Assembly: GCF_029094545.1 (NCBI RefSeq)
Contig: NZ_CP117835.1
Span: 3,452,001 to 3,516,000 of the forward strand
Source: Alkalihalophilus pseudofirmus
GTDB lineage: Bacteria > Bacillota > Bacilli > Bacillales > Bacillaceae_D
Length of the DNA: 64,000 nucleotides
Reading direction: 5' to 3'
Numbering within the stretch: the first letter of the stretch is position 1; the number at the start of each line of letters is the position of its first letter. The position numbers were made by a program, and so were the translations under genes. This document shows positions 46,665 to 56,280 of this stretch, in pieces. The notes under the pieces are model-generated. The model was not told the origin of the DNA, searched no databases, and was given only the letters and a program-made list of their open reading frames with translations.

Positions 46665-49046
46665 TTAGTTACGTAACGGCTTTCCTTTTGTCAGCATGTA
46701 TTGCATACGTTGTTGTGATTTCGGCTCACCAACAAGACTCAAGAACGCCTCACGCTCTAAATCAAGCAAGTATTGCTCATCCACAAGTGTTCCTTTAGGG
46801 ACGCGGCCGCCCGCTAAGACGAATGCAAGCTTCTCGGCAATCTTTAAGTCGTGATCAGAAATCATGCCGCCAAACTTCATTGTTTTTGCTCCAAGCAACA
46901 GTGTCGCATAGCCTGTTTCACCAACTACAGGAATCTTCTTACGCTCTGGCGGACGATAGCCAGACTCTTCTAAGTGAATGACTTGCTGTTTCGCACGGTG
47001 AATGACGTGTTCCCCATTCATTACAACCCCGTCGCGTTCACTTAAGAAGCCATTTTCACGCGCTTCATGAGCCGATGTTGCCACTTTTGCCATCGCAATC
47101 GTTTCAAATGTTTTATTTGCGATTGCTTGAAGGTCAATTTGTGCTCCTTGCGGCAGGCTTTCAAGGTTGCGAAGGTACAATTCTTTGTTTCCTCCGCCGC
47201 CAGGAATGAGGCCGACGCCGACTTCAACAAGTCCCATATACGTTTCATGAGCTGCTTGAATGCTTGCAGAAGGCAGGCAGATCTCTGCTCCGCCGCCAAG
47301 CGTCATTCCAAACGGTCCTGTGACAACAGGCTTTGCTGAATAACGTACATTGGCCATCGCTTGCTGGAACTGACGGATAACTAAATCAATCTCAAAGAAA
47401 TTATCATCTTGTGCTTCCATTAAGATCATCATTAAGTTCGCACCGACACAGAAGTTCTTTCCTTGGTTGCTGATCACAAGCCCTTTAAAGTTCTTTTCTA
47501 CTTCTTCAATAGACTTATTAACCATTTGAATCACATCAAGGCCGATGGAATTGTTCGGTGAGTGGAATTCAAGCAATGCTACATCATCACCGATATCAAT
47601 AAGTGATGCACCGCTGTTTTTCATTACCACATTGTCTGGCTTTAATGATTTCAGATGGATGTTTTTAGGGTTTGATTCCACCCCCTTATATTCACCCTGG
47701 TGGAAGTAGCTTGATCCTTTATAGAATGTTTCGTTTCCTGTCTCAAGCATTTCCTTTACCCAGCCAGGAACCGTTTCGCCTTCTGCTTCCATACGTTCAA
47801 CAGACTTGGCCACACCGATCGCATCCCACATTTCAAATGGACCAAGCTCCCAGCCGAAGCCCCAGCGCATTGCTTCATCAACAGCTTTAATGTCATTTGC
47901 AATCTCATATGCTTTTTCAGCAGAGTATAATAAGGTTGGCTTCACTAAGTTCCAGATCAACTGTCCTGCACGATCATCTGCATAAGCAAGCACTTTTAAT
48001 TTATCACCAGGCTTTTTCGCTTGTTTTGCTTGTTCTACAGAGGCTGCACGAAGCTTTTTACGCTCTTGGTATTCAAGCGTTACTGGATTAAGTTCTAAAA
48101 TTTCTTTCCCCTTCTCCGTACGCTTTTGTACAAAGAAGCCTTGGCCACTCTTGCTTCCGAGCATGCCTTTTTCAGCCATTTCCTTCATAAATGCAGGCGG
48201 GTCAAATACGTCTTTTTCCGCACCCTCCACTTCGTCATACACATTTTTAGCAACGTGTAAGAATGTATCTAGTCCAACGACATCTAATGTACGGAACGTC
48301 GCACTCTTCGGACGGCCGATTAAAGGTCCTGTTACAGAGTCAATCTCTCCAACAGAGTACTCCCCTTTAAGCATTTCATTAGCTGTTACTAAAAGTCCGT
48401 AAGTTCCGATACGGTTTGCGATAAAGTTAGGTGTATCTTTACACTCAACCACGCCTTTACCAAGTGTATCTTCAGCAAACGCTTTCACAAATGACAGTAC
48501 GTCTGGATTTGTTTTCTCTGTTGGAATCACTTCTAATAGCTTTAAGTAGCGCGGCGGGTTAAAGAAGTGCGTTCCAAGGAAATGTGCTTGGAAATCTTCT
48601 GAACGGCCTTCTGCCATTGCTTCAATGGAGATTCCGGATGTATTAGAAGTGACGATTGTACCAGGTGTACGAACCGCATCCACTTTTTCAAATAACTGAC
48701 GTTTAATATCTAAGTTTTCAACGACTACTTCAATAATCCAATCAACTTCGCTAAGACGCGCTAGGTCATCTTCTAAGTTCCCTGGCTCAATGTATGTAGC
48801 AAGTGATTTAGTTGCAAGCGGAGCTGGTTTTTGTTTAGCCAGACGCTTAATTGACTCTGTACTGATACGATTACGAACGGCTTTGCTCTCAAGCGTTAAG
48901 CCCTTTGCTTCCTCTTGTGGTGTTAACTCTCTTGGAACAATGTCTAATAATAATGATGGGATTCCGATATTTGCAAGGTGAGCAGCAATTCCAGAGCCCA
49001 TAACTCCCGATCCAATGACAGCTGCTTTTTTAATTTGTCTACCCAT
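46665..49046 (-). CDS. fadN: 3-hydroxyacyl-CoA dehydrogenase / enoyl-CoA hydratase FadN (YusL)
   Basis: The 793-residue bifunctional protein performs the middle steps of beta-oxidation. The N-terminal half is the NAD-binding dehydrogenase (GSGVMGSGIA at about 12, FNPPRYLKLLEVIPT and the second HAD domain up to about 430); the C-terminal part is a crotonase domain (about 490-690, with GPFGMTLGGGAEICLP). This dehydrogenase-first order is typical of FadN. First gene of the operon, with a FadR operator about 110 nt upstream. Confidence 0.95.
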   Translation of the reverse strand: MGRQIKKAAVIGSGVMGSGIAAHLANIGIPSLLLDIVPRELTPQEEAKGLTLESKAVRNRISTESIKRLAKQKPAPLATKSLATYIEPGNLEDDLARLSEVDWIIEVVVENLDIKRQLFEKVDAVRTPGTIVTSNTSGISIEAMAEGRSEDFQAHFLGTHFFNPPRYLKLLEVIPTEKTNPDVLSFVKAFAEDTLGKGVVECKDTPNFIANRIGTYGLLVTANEMLKGEYSVGEIDSVTGPLIGRPKSATFRTLDVVGLDTFLHVAKNVYDEVEGAEKDVFDPPAFMKEMAEKGMLGSKSGQGFFVQKRTEKGKEILELNPVTLEYQERKKLRAASVEQAKQAKKPGDKLKVLAYADDRAGQLIWNLVKPTLLYSAEKAYEIANDIKAVDEAMRWGFGWELGPFEMWDAIGVAKSVERMEAEGETVPGWVKEMLETGNETFYKGSSYFHQGEYKGVESNPKNIHLKSLKPDNVVMKNSGASLIDIGDDVALLEFHSPNNSIGLDVIQMVNKSIEEVEKNFKGLVISNQGKNFCVGANLMMILMEAQDDNFFEIDLVIRQFQQAMANVRYSAKPVVTGPFGMTLGGGAEICLPSASIQAAHETYMGLVEVGVGLIPGGGGNKELYLRNLESLPQGAQIDLQAIANKTFETIAMAKVATSAHEARENGFLSERDGVVMNGEHVIHRAKQQVIHLEESGYRPPERKKIPVVGETGYATLLLGAKTMKFGGMISDHDLKIAEKLAFVLAGGRVPKGTLVDEQYLLDLEREAFLSLVGEPKSQQRMQYMLTKGKPLRN

Positions 49047-49153
49047 TGTTCTCCCCCTTAATCGTTAGTTCTGATTGATCCATTAGGATAAATGATTTGT
49101 CCAAGCCTTACCTTATATATGATTGCTGTTGATTTCATATGCAGGAAACCTAC

Positions 49154-49171
49154 CGAATGAATACTCATTCA
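49154..49171. promoter_or_regulatory. FadR operator upstream of fadN
   Basis: CGAATGAATACTCATTCA matches the Bacillus FadR (YsiA) consensus TGAATGANTANTCATTCA at 17 of 18 positions. FadR represses fad genes unless long-chain acyl-CoA is present. I cannot assign the -10/-35 boxes firmly. Confidence 0.88.
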
Positions 49172-49476
49172 TTATTTCCTCAAAAAAAAGGCAACGAGCA
49201 ATTTGTCGTAACTTCTATCTTTATAATAAATGAATTGTCGTTCAGTTGCAATACATAATTCTGAAAATTATCATCTTTCTTATTGTTTGATCAAATATTA
49301 TTAATTAAATGTTTGTTTAATGCCTTTTCATTTACTTCTCTACCCCTCGTATTTCCATTGTTTTGTAAACTGCCCTAGTTGTTCATAGCATATATCTCGC
49401 CCTGTTCCCTAACACTAAAGCTGTATCAAAAAGCTTGGTACGTAAGATGTTCTATGATAAAAAGGAGGTTTTCCTT

Positions 49477-49785
49477 ATGCAACAACAACCAACACCACAA
49501 CAGCAAGCTATGCAACAAGGAAACATGTCTCAATCACAAACGGGGCAAATGCAGTATCCTGAACCGCCGCAAGTGATTACAACAAAAGACTCTCTATATT
49601 TAAATGATATGCTTTCGTGGAATTTACTTGCCGCAAAAAAAGCCCATTTTTTTGCTGAGCAATGTCAGGACCAAGAGATTAAGCAAGCACTTGAGAAAGC
49701 TGGTATGATGCATCAGCAGCACTATGAGAAAATTTTAACGCATTTGCAGCCGACTCAAGCTCAATCAACTATTCCAATGCAGTAA
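49477..49785 (+). CDS. Small spore coat-type protein, YusN-like
   Basis: The 102-residue protein has a Gln-rich N-terminus (MQQQPTPQQQAMQQGNM) and a ferritin-like/CotF-like helical core (DSLYLNDMLSWNLLAAKKAHFFAEQCQDQEIKQAL). It resembles small spore coat proteins such as YusN, which follows the fad genes in B. subtilis. The ATG at 49477 has AAGGAGG 8 nt upstream; the frame upstream to 49435 is not translated by that criterion. Upstream of the CotF-type gene and likely co-transcribed. Confidence 0.75.
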   Translation: MQQQPTPQQQAMQQGNMSQSQTGQMQYPEPPQVITTKDSLYLNDMLSWNLLAAKKAHFFAEQCQDQEIKQALEKAGMMHQQHYEKILTHLQPTQAQSTIPMQ

Positions 49786-49833
49786 GCTTTAGCATCAGTT
49801 AATTAGCATTAAGTTAATTAGGAGGAATCTCAT

Positions 49834-50199
49834 ATGAATCAACAGCAACAACAACAGCAAAACAAAATTAAAAATCCAGAGCTTCAAGTTCCTAAAAATA
49901 CGCAAATGTCTGAGCGTGATTTCATTAACGATCAGCTTGCAACAGAAAAATACATGACGTCTTCTTACAGCATTGCTTTAAACGAAGCAAGCCACGCTGC
50001 TTTGTATCAGGACTTAGCCGGCATTTGCCAGCAAACGCAAGACTGTCAGCGCGATTTGTATAATGTGATGTTCCGAAAAGGATTCTATGCGCTAGAAGCT
50101 GCTGAAGCACAGAAAATGCAGCAAAGCTATCAACAATTCCAAGGCTACACAAACCAGCTTCCTTATGGAAATGGCAGCGGCAATCCTTCGATGAACTAA
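49834..50199 (+). CDS. CotF-family spore coat protein
   Basis: The 121-residue protein starts with a poly-Gln run and contains the CotF domain (MSERDFINDQLATEKYMTSSYS, then LAGICQQTQDCQRDLYNVMFRKGFYAL, about residues 25-95). CotF-type proteins are components of the inner spore coat. AGGAGGAATCTCAT precedes the ATG. It follows the YusN-like gene by 48 nt and ends at a strong terminator. Confidence 0.85.
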   Translation: MNQQQQQQQNKIKNPELQVPKNTQMSERDFINDQLATEKYMTSSYSIALNEASHAALYQDLAGICQQTQDCQRDLYNVMFRKGFYALEAAEAQKMQQSYQQFQGYTNQLPYGNGSGNPSMN

Positions 50200-50204
50200 A
50201 AAAA

Positions 50205-50239
50205 TAGAGCTGCCTTATAGCGGGCAGCTCATTTTTATT
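50205..50239. terminator. Bidirectional terminator between the cotF-type gene and mtlD
   Basis: GAGCTGCC and GGCAGCTC flank a loop, with ATTTTTATT after it on the plus strand and TATTTTTTT on the minus strand. Confidence 0.85.
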
Positions 50240-50418
50240 GGAATAACACAATTCCTCAGTGAAGCGATACAATTATGCTTTCAATTGACTCATTTTTCTT
50301 TGGAATGGGCGCAATTACAATGAATTGACGCAATTTAGTCATTAAGCGACGCAATCACTCGATGAACAAACGCAATCAGCTCACTTACTGACACATAAAC
50401 GTCCAGAAATCATCCAAT
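50232..50418 (-). repeat. Nine-unit 21-bp phased repeat element, copy 6
   Basis: Written as CGCAAT on the plus strand, the C positions are 50415, 50394, 50373, 50352, 50331, 50312, 50291, 50270 and 50249, so in minus-strand order the spacings are 21, 21, 21, 21, 19, 21, 21, 21. It starts about 45 nt after the mtlD stop, in sense with the mtl transcript, and its end abuts the terminator at 50205-50239. Confidence 0.82.
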
Positions 50419-50464
50419 TAACTGCTTCCTCACCCTGCACCCGCATCTCATACAAAGCCGCTTA

Positions 50465-51601
50465 TTATGCTTCTAATTGTTCTTTAATCTGAGTTACCAG
50501 CGGGTGGTCTGCAGATAATGAAGTCACTTTAGTAATCGTTTCTTCTAAGCCTTTTTCCTTCAGCATGCTCTGAATCTTAACGCTCTCTTCATCTGAAGGA
50601 ACATCAAATTGAAATGCTGCGGCTGCCACTTTAACCAGATGAGGCGCCTTAATCCCACGATTATAAAGCTGCACAAGCGGCCCAATCAGCCTGTCAGAAG
50701 CACTTAGCTTTCGTAGGGGATTTCTTCCAACTCGCTCAACAGGATCTGACAGATGTACATTTTCAAATCGGCTGATGATTTTTTCGCGGTATTCCTTTAG
50801 TTCTGCACCATCAAATTGATACTTCTCTTCTAAGAGACGGCTCGTTTCTTTCAATACTTCCTCTAGTTCCTTACGAATCGATTGATCTGCCACCGCCTCT
50901 GCAATCGAAGGAATTCCTTTTGCAAATCCTACATACGCCAGGCAGGCATGGCCGGTATTCACTGTATACAGCTTTCGCTCAATATAAGGATTGAGTTCTT
51001 CTACATAGTTCACCCCTTGAAGACGCTCTCCTGTCTTCATGCCTTTTGCAGCCACAACCCATTCAAAGAAAGGCTCTACAAGTACATTTAATCCGTCTTT
51101 CGTTTGATTAGGAACAATTCGGTCTACAGCGGCATCGGGGAATCCAACGTTCGCTAAGATTGCTTCTTTTGCTTTATTGTCTTTCATCTCATCTAAGACA
51201 TGTCCTTTTAACGTCGTTGATGCACCAATAGCATTCTCACACGCAATGACATCGACTGCACCAGCTCCTGCTTCCACTCGCTTTAGTAACCCTTTTGCAA
51301 GAATCGGTGCGATCATAGGAAGAATATTAACTCCAGCAGACACCGTAATTAAATCAGCTTTTGCTAACATATCTATGACCTCATCTGCTTGGGTTTGACT
51401 GTTCAACCCGTAAACATTTTTGATAAGGACCGTTTCTTCTTTTTCCTGAGCTAAACGAATGTAATACGATTTTTGCTCGTTTAACTGGTCAATTAAAGGC
51501 TGGGCGACATCAACAAAGCAAATGTCATAGCCATTTTTATGGAGTACTTCTCCAATAAAGCCTCGTCCAATATTTCCTGCTCCAAAGTGTACAGCAAGCA
51601 T
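50465..51601 (-). CDS. mtlD: Mannitol-1-phosphate 5-dehydrogenase
   Basis: The 378-residue enzyme oxidises mannitol 1-phosphate to fructose 6-phosphate. The N-terminal VHFGAGNIGRGFIG is the NAD-binding motif, and the catalytic segment NTGHACLAYVG (with its preceding Lys) is present. The ATG at 51601 has GAGG 9 nt upstream inside the end of mtlF, giving a 1-nt gap; the frame upstream to 51610 starts with TTG and is not used. Last gene of mtlARFD. Confidence 0.95.
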   Translation of the reverse strand: MLAVHFGAGNIGRGFIGEVLHKNGYDICFVDVAQPLIDQLNEQKSYYIRLAQEKEETVLIKNVYGLNSQTQADEVIDMLAKADLITVSAGVNILPMIAPILAKGLLKRVEAGAGAVDVIACENAIGASTTLKGHVLDEMKDNKAKEAILANVGFPDAAVDRIVPNQTKDGLNVLVEPFFEWVVAAKGMKTGERLQGVNYVEELNPYIERKLYTVNTGHACLAYVGFAKGIPSIAEAVADQSIRKELEEVLKETSRLLEEKYQFDGAELKEYREKIISRFENVHLSDPVERVGRNPLRKLSASDRLIGPLVQLYNRGIKAPHLVKVAAAAFQFDVPSDEESVKIQSMLKEKGLEETITKVTSLSADHPLVTQIKEQLEA

Positions 51602-51602
51602 A

Positions 51603-52037
51603 TTACTCAACCTCGTTGAAGAAGCTCATTAATTCTTCTTTTGAACCTGCATTTAAAATCTGCTGTAGTGTATCCTCTTCAGAGCATGTGATTGCAATAT
51701 TTGATAGGATTGATAAGTGTTCATCCCCTTTACCTGCAATACCAATGACAAGCTTTACTTCGTTTCCATCCCAATCAATCGGCTGGTCTAGGAGCATAAT
51801 CGTAATACCTGATTCGATCACTTCTTTTTTCGCATCTTCTGTTCCGTGCGGGATCGCTAAGAAGTTCCCCATATAAGTTGATGTCAGCTCCTCACGCTCC
51901 ATCATTTTGTTTACATACTCTGCGTTGACATAGCCATTTTTATGAAGAAGCCCTCCCACAGTCTGAATCGCATCCTCCTTCGATTGCACATTCTCACCGT
52001 GTAAAATATTCTCTAGTTGTAATACTGCTTTAGCCAT
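51603..52037 (-). CDS. mtlF: Mannitol-specific PTS enzyme IIA
   Basis: The 144-residue EIIA protein passes phosphate from HPr to the EIIB domain of MtlA. The phosphorylated His is in LAIPHGTEDAKK (about residue 63). It lies between mtlR and mtlD as in the mtlARFD operon of Geobacillus stearothermophilus. The PTS components Hpr and EI are elsewhere in the genome. Confidence 0.95.
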   Translation of the reverse strand: MAKAVLQLENILHGENVQSKEDAIQTVGGLLHKNGYVNAEYVNKMMEREELTSTYMGNFLAIPHGTEDAKKEVIESGITIMLLDQPIDWDGNEVKLVIGIAGKGDEHLSILSNIAITCSEEDTLQQILNAGSKEELMSFFNEVE

Positions 52038-52050
52038 GTTTTATACACTC

Positions 52051-54192
52051 CTATTTTTGTAATTTAGTAATTAAATACTCTTTCAGCTTTTTCTCAAGCA
52101 AGGTAAAAATCTCTTGCTCATCCCCCGTTTCAAATTGACGGATGGATTCGCTGCTTTCTATGACAAGAGCACTAATGAAACTCATTAATTCAAGCCCTTC
52201 TCTATTCCATTCCAACGGGGCGAGCATCAATAAAATCCGTTTCACTTCAGTGTCTTCATTGTCCATTCCACGTAAAAGCATCGATTCTTCTAGCTCATGT
52301 ACAGTAAACGTCGCAATGTCTACGGCATCACTTCGGGTGTGGAATAGAGCAAGCGTTGTTCCTGGAATGGCAAGGCCTCCTAGTTCTTCCCTTTTCATTA
52401 ACGCATCTGCAACTAATTCGCTATTACGAACAAGTGAGCTGTCCTCCTGGTCTTTCGCTAATTGAATGATTAACTCATTCAGTGACTCACACACAGGCCA
52501 ACTCTTTAATTTGAAATGAGATAACACTGAATTAATCAAGGAACTGAGCTGCTCGATATAACCGAGTTCACTCAAAACCGTTTCTTTCGCCCATTTGTCA
52601 TCAGAAGCGCTCTCAGCATCTATTTGATGTTCCATCTGGCTTACCTCTTTAGCGTCAGCAGCCTGTTCTTTCGTCTTATTGTTTGTATTCCAATTGTATG
52701 AATGGATATACTGACGGATCCGGTCCACTTCTTTTTTAGATAAAAATGGATTAACGAGAAAATAAGGATCAATTGACATTAAGGGAACCGTTGAGATAAC
52801 CACTGTATGGTCAGGAATCTGATCCTGGGTAATATCAAATGCTGACATATGCGTAATCCCCTGAATTTCCGGGATCTCTTTTTCAAGCCTTGTTGCTAAA
52901 AGCTTAGATGTCCCAATGCCGCTTGAACAAATGACAATCGCTTTTATCACAGCTTTCTTTTTTGATCGTTCGATGGCTGACCCAAAATGCATCACAAGAT
53001 ACCCAATCTCTTCATCTGGAAATGACCACGTCGGAAAAATTTCGACTACACATTCTTTGATCGTATTAAATAAAGGCGCGTAACCTTCTTTAATAGCAGG
53101 AAGCATCGAATTATAAATTTTCATTCCTTGCTCCATACGAAACAATGCAGGTTTTAAATGGCTGATCAACCCTTCTAACAATGAGTGATCATTGGTTAAC
53201 GCGACTCCTGTGCGAACACCAACTGCTTCGATTAATTTCTTCGCCCGCATCGCAATATCAAGTGACGTTTCCTGAAAAAAGAAGCTGCCATCATCCCCTT
53301 GCTTAGCTCCGAGTAAATGCATTGCTACATAAGCGACCTCTATTTGAGGAATATCGATGGAAAAGGTTTCTTCGAGCTTTTTAACTAACCGTTTAGCTGC
53401 TTCATATTCCTTTGTTTTTAATACTTTTTCAAATCCCTCGGAATGCTTTTCAATTTTCTCGCCACGCTTGATACGATCAACTGCTAAGCTTAAATGAACA
53501 GCTAAACCAACATAGGAGACATCTGCAATCGGCTCCCCATCTCTCCGAAGCTCATGCAGCGTTTCCAGCACTTTTAAAATGACGTTTAGATCAATTAAAT
53601 AAAGAAGCTTTTCAGACGCTTGTTCCCCAAGTTCACTTTTTAAGCGGTAAGACTCCAGGATAGACACCAGCTCTTCCTCGCTCACTTTGTCTGTAATCAA
53701 CCGTCTGAGCGCCATTCGTTTTTTAGGTTCATCCCCTTGTATTTCAATCCCGTAACTGCGCTTGCGCACCATTTCAAGATCAAATGACTGCAGCCAATCA
53801 TTGATTTTATTTAAATCATTGCTGATCGTAGCAATCGTTACACCAATTTCTTTGGCTAACGTAAACAGCTTCACCGGCTCTCGTTCTTGCAGGAGAATAG
53901 ATAGGAGCAGCTGCTGCCGCTCCCAAGGTGTATACTCATTAGGCTCAGATTCTGTAATGAGCTCTTTTAACTCTATCTTTTTAGTATCTCTTCCGGTGAG
54001 CTTTAACCCAACACCCGACTGCCTTTCTAACGTCAGTTCATATTGAGTTAACATCTGCTCAATCCCTTGTATATCTCGATGGATCGTTCGTGTGCTGACA
54101 TTTAACCGGTCGGCTATTTCCTTAATCGTGATGCCTTGTTCGGCTTCGATTAAATACTGAATGATATGTCTTTCCCTTGCTGACAAATACAT
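52051..54192 (-). CDS. mtlR: Mannitol operon transcriptional activator MtlR
   Basis: The 713-residue PTS-regulated activator has two N-terminal helix-turn-helix domains (about 1-150), two PRD domains (about 190-400, with conserved His in VAVHLSLAVDR, VAYVAMHLLGAK and LVMHFGSA), an EIIB-Gat-like domain (AIVICSSGIGTSKLL, Cys about 412) and a C-terminal EIIA-like domain with IPGTTLALFHTRSD. Phosphorylation of these residues by HPr and EIIA tunes its activity. Start at 54192 (MYLSARERHIIQ) after GGGGGTGATTCA. Its location inside the operon between mtlA and mtlF gives feedback on its own level. Confidence 0.93.
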   Translation of the reverse strand: MYLSARERHIIQYLIEAEQGITIKEIADRLNVSTRTIHRDIQGIEQMLTQYELTLERQSGVGLKLTGRDTKKIELKELITESEPNEYTPWERQQLLLSILLQEREPVKLFTLAKEIGVTIATISNDLNKINDWLQSFDLEMVRKRSYGIEIQGDEPKKRMALRRLITDKVSEEELVSILESYRLKSELGEQASEKLLYLIDLNVILKVLETLHELRRDGEPIADVSYVGLAVHLSLAVDRIKRGEKIEKHSEGFEKVLKTKEYEAAKRLVKKLEETFSIDIPQIEVAYVAMHLLGAKQGDDGSFFFQETSLDIAMRAKKLIEAVGVRTGVALTNDHSLLEGLISHLKPALFRMEQGMKIYNSMLPAIKEGYAPLFNTIKECVVEIFPTWSFPDEEIGYLVMHFGSAIERSKKKAVIKAIVICSSGIGTSKLLATRLEKEIPEIQGITHMSAFDITQDQIPDHTVVISTVPLMSIDPYFLVNPFLSKKEVDRIRQYIHSYNWNTNNKTKEQAADAKEVSQMEHQIDAESASDDKWAKETVLSELGYIEQLSSLINSVLSHFKLKSWPVCESLNELIIQLAKDQEDSSLVRNSELVADALMKREELGGLAIPGTTLALFHTRSDAVDIATFTVHELEESMLLRGMDNEDTEVKRILLMLAPLEWNREGLELMSFISALVIESSESIRQFETGDEQEIFTLLEKKLKEYLITKLQK

Positions 54193-54222
54193 TGAATCAC
54201 CCCCGTTCATCCGGCGAGTTTT

Positions 54223-55692
54223 TTATTCGTCACCCTTTAATTCATTGACAATCTCATCGTACTTTGCACCATTCATAAAGTTTTCAACGGAAATATGCGT
54301 TTTATTCGGCTGCTTTTGTTTTGCGCGATCCGTTAAATCTTTATGAGTAATAATTAAATCAGCATCATCTGGAATCTGATTAATTGCTTTATTTGTTACT
54401 TCAATTGATAGCCCTGCTTTGTTCACTTTATTTCGCAAGATCGAGGCTCCCATCGCACTCGATCCCATACCGGCATCACATGCAAAGATGATCTTATTAA
54501 TCTTGCTGCGGTCAAGTTTTCCTGCTTGATCAGCAGTTGTTGTTACTTCTTCTGTTGTTTCAGATGTTGATTCAGCTGTTAAAGCGCCGCTGACACTGCT
54601 TTTCTTGCCCTTCATATCTTCCATTTTTGACGTTGCTTCTTCTAAGCCATCTTCGTCATCTTTTGAACTTTTTAAAATAAGAGATGCGACAGCAAACGAA
54701 ACAGCTGTTGCCACAATGACACCTAACAGCACTCCTAAATGATCCCCGCGAGGCGTCATCAGCATGTAAGCAATAATACTTCCCGGTGATGGTACGGCTA
54801 CTAATCCTACGTTAAACAACATGAATGTGAATACACCGCTCGCACCGCCGGCAATGGCTGCTAATAAAAGCATCGGCTTCATTAAGATGTACGGGAAGTA
54901 GATTTCGTGAATCCCCCCAAAGAAGTGAATCACTGCCGCTCCACCAGAAGAATACTTCGCTGCTCCTCTTCCAAACACTAAGAAGGCAAGTAAAATCCCA
55001 AGACCAGGACCAGGGTTAGACTCTAGCATAAATAGAATTGACTTCCCTGTTTCTGTGGCTTCTTGAATACCTAATGGCCCAAGGATACCGTGGTTAATGG
55101 CATTGTTTAAAAATAATACTTTCGCTGGTTCAACAAAAATACTCGCAATCGGGAGCATTCCAGCATCTACAATGACACGTACACCTGCTGCTAAAATACC
55201 ATTAAAGGCTAAGACAATTGGACCTACCCCAAGATAAGCAAGCAGTGTGAGAAATAACCCGACAAATCCAGCCGTAAAGTTATTGACCAGCATTTCAAAT
55301 CCAGAGCGTACTTTTCCTTCAAATAATTGATCGACCTTCTTAATCGCATATCCGCCAAGCGGCCCCATAATCATCGCACCGATAAACATCGGAATATCTG
55401 CACCGACGATCACACCCATGGCAGCTGTTGCTCCGACTACCCCTCCACGTGCGTCATAGACCATCTTACCCCCTGTAAACGCAATCAATAATGGAAGTAA
55501 ATATATAATCATTGGATCAACCAGCTGAACTAAATTTTCATTAGGCATCCATCCGGTTTCTATAAATAGGGCTGTAATAATCCCCCAAGCAATAAATGCT
55601 CCTATATTAGGCATAATCATGCCGCTTAAATAACTGCCAAATCGCTGAATCTTTGCTTTTACACCAGCGTTTTTACTTTGTTCGTTTGGCAT
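54223..55692 (-). CDS. mtlA: Mannitol-specific PTS enzyme IICB
   Basis: The 489-residue membrane permease imports and phosphorylates mannitol. The EIIC part (about 1-345) has eight or so hydrophobic segments with the GGIHEIYFPY motif; a charged Ser/Thr-rich linker (about 350-390) leads to the EIIB domain with Cys in IIFACDAGMGSSAMGA (about 402). No EIIA is fused; it is supplied by mtlF. ATG at 55692 after GGGGGAGGAATGAAC. First gene of the operon. Confidence 0.95.
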   Translation of the reverse strand: MPNEQSKNAGVKAKIQRFGSYLSGMIMPNIGAFIAWGIITALFIETGWMPNENLVQLVDPMIIYLLPLLIAFTGGKMVYDARGGVVGATAAMGVIVGADIPMFIGAMIMGPLGGYAIKKVDQLFEGKVRSGFEMLVNNFTAGFVGLFLTLLAYLGVGPIVLAFNGILAAGVRVIVDAGMLPIASIFVEPAKVLFLNNAINHGILGPLGIQEATETGKSILFMLESNPGPGLGILLAFLVFGRGAAKYSSGGAAVIHFFGGIHEIYFPYILMKPMLLLAAIAGGASGVFTFMLFNVGLVAVPSPGSIIAYMLMTPRGDHLGVLLGVIVATAVSFAVASLILKSSKDDEDGLEEATSKMEDMKGKKSSVSGALTAESTSETTEEVTTTADQAGKLDRSKINKIIFACDAGMGSSAMGASILRNKVNKAGLSIEVTNKAINQIPDDADLIITHKDLTDRAKQKQPNKTHISVENFMNGAKYDEIVNELKGDE

Positions 55693-55732
55693 GTTCATTC
55701 CTCCCCCAAAAAGTAATAAATCTTATACTCTA

Positions 55733-55761
55733 ATAGTAAAGCGCTCTCATAGGCTTCTCAA
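55733..55761 (-). promoter_or_regulatory. mtl operon promoter with an overlapping cre site
   Basis: On the minus strand TTGAGA (55756-55761), 17-nt spacer, TACTAT (55733-55738). TGAGAGCGCTTTAC (55736-55749) lies inside the spacer and -10 and matches the CcpA cre consensus TGAAAGCGCTTTCA at 12 of 14 positions, so glucose repression is expected. About 40 nt upstream TTTTGTCACTAAGGACATTGAC resembles an MtlR target but only weakly. Confidence 0.75.
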
Positions 55762-55855
55762 CACTATCTAAATGCAATTTCGTCAATGTCCTTAGTGACA
55801 AAATTAAAAACATCTTTTGGAAAACACCATCAGTATTATTTATTTAATCTTATTA

Positions 55856-55891
55856 TTGACAAATATTTGTAACCGTAATATGGTTAGTTAC
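55856..55891 (+). promoter_or_regulatory. Promoter and operator of the GntR-ABC operon
   Basis: TTGACA (55856-55861), 17-nt spacer, TATGGT (55879-55884). Nested inverted repeats GTAAC...GTTAC (55869-55891) and TAACC...GGTTA (55870-55886) cover the -10, as expected for autorepression by a YtrA-type GntR regulator. Confidence 0.72.
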
Positions 55892-55917
55892 ATAAGTAAT
55901 GAACCAAGGAGGTAATG

Positions 55918-56280
55918 ATGGAGCGATTCGATGACTCACGGCCCATCTTTTTGCAAATTGCTGAAAAGATCGCTGATAACATTATCCATGATGAACTAGC
56001 AGAAGGCGCTCAAGTTCCTTCTACAAATCAATTTGCTAAACATTATCAAATTAATCCTGCCACAGCCGCAAAAGGGATCAATCTTTTAGTAGAGCAAGGA
56101 ATATTATTTAAACGAAGGGGTGTAGGTATGTTTGTTGCAGAAGGTGCCAGAGAGAAACTGCTTGAGGAACGCAGGCAAAAGTTCAGTAATGACTTTATTA
56201 CCCCGCTGCTTCATGAGGCAGCAAAACTCCAGTTATCAAAAGAGGCTATTATTGAGATGATCAACAAGGGAGGAAAATAA
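55918..56280 (+). CDS. GntR-family regulator of the YtrA type
   Basis: The roughly 120-residue protein has an N-terminal GntR winged helix (RPIFLQIAEKIADNIIHDELAEGAQVPSTNQF... to about residue 75) and a short C-terminal helical dimerisation tail, the YtrA subfamily pattern. These repressors control the ABC operon in which they lie. Two adjacent ATGs (55915 and 55918) follow AAGGAGGTA; the second is better spaced. Ends 1 nt before the ATP-binding gene. Confidence 0.85.
   Translation: MERFDDSRPIFLQIAEKIADNIIHDELAEGAQVPSTNQFAKHYQINPATAAKGINLLVEQGILFKRRGVGMFVAEGAREKLLEERRQKFSNDFITPLLHEAAKLQLSKEAIIEMINKGGK

Noticed and set aside
47042-47339. Frames opposite fadN
   Set aside because: Shadow frames inside a clearly coding gene without initiation signals.
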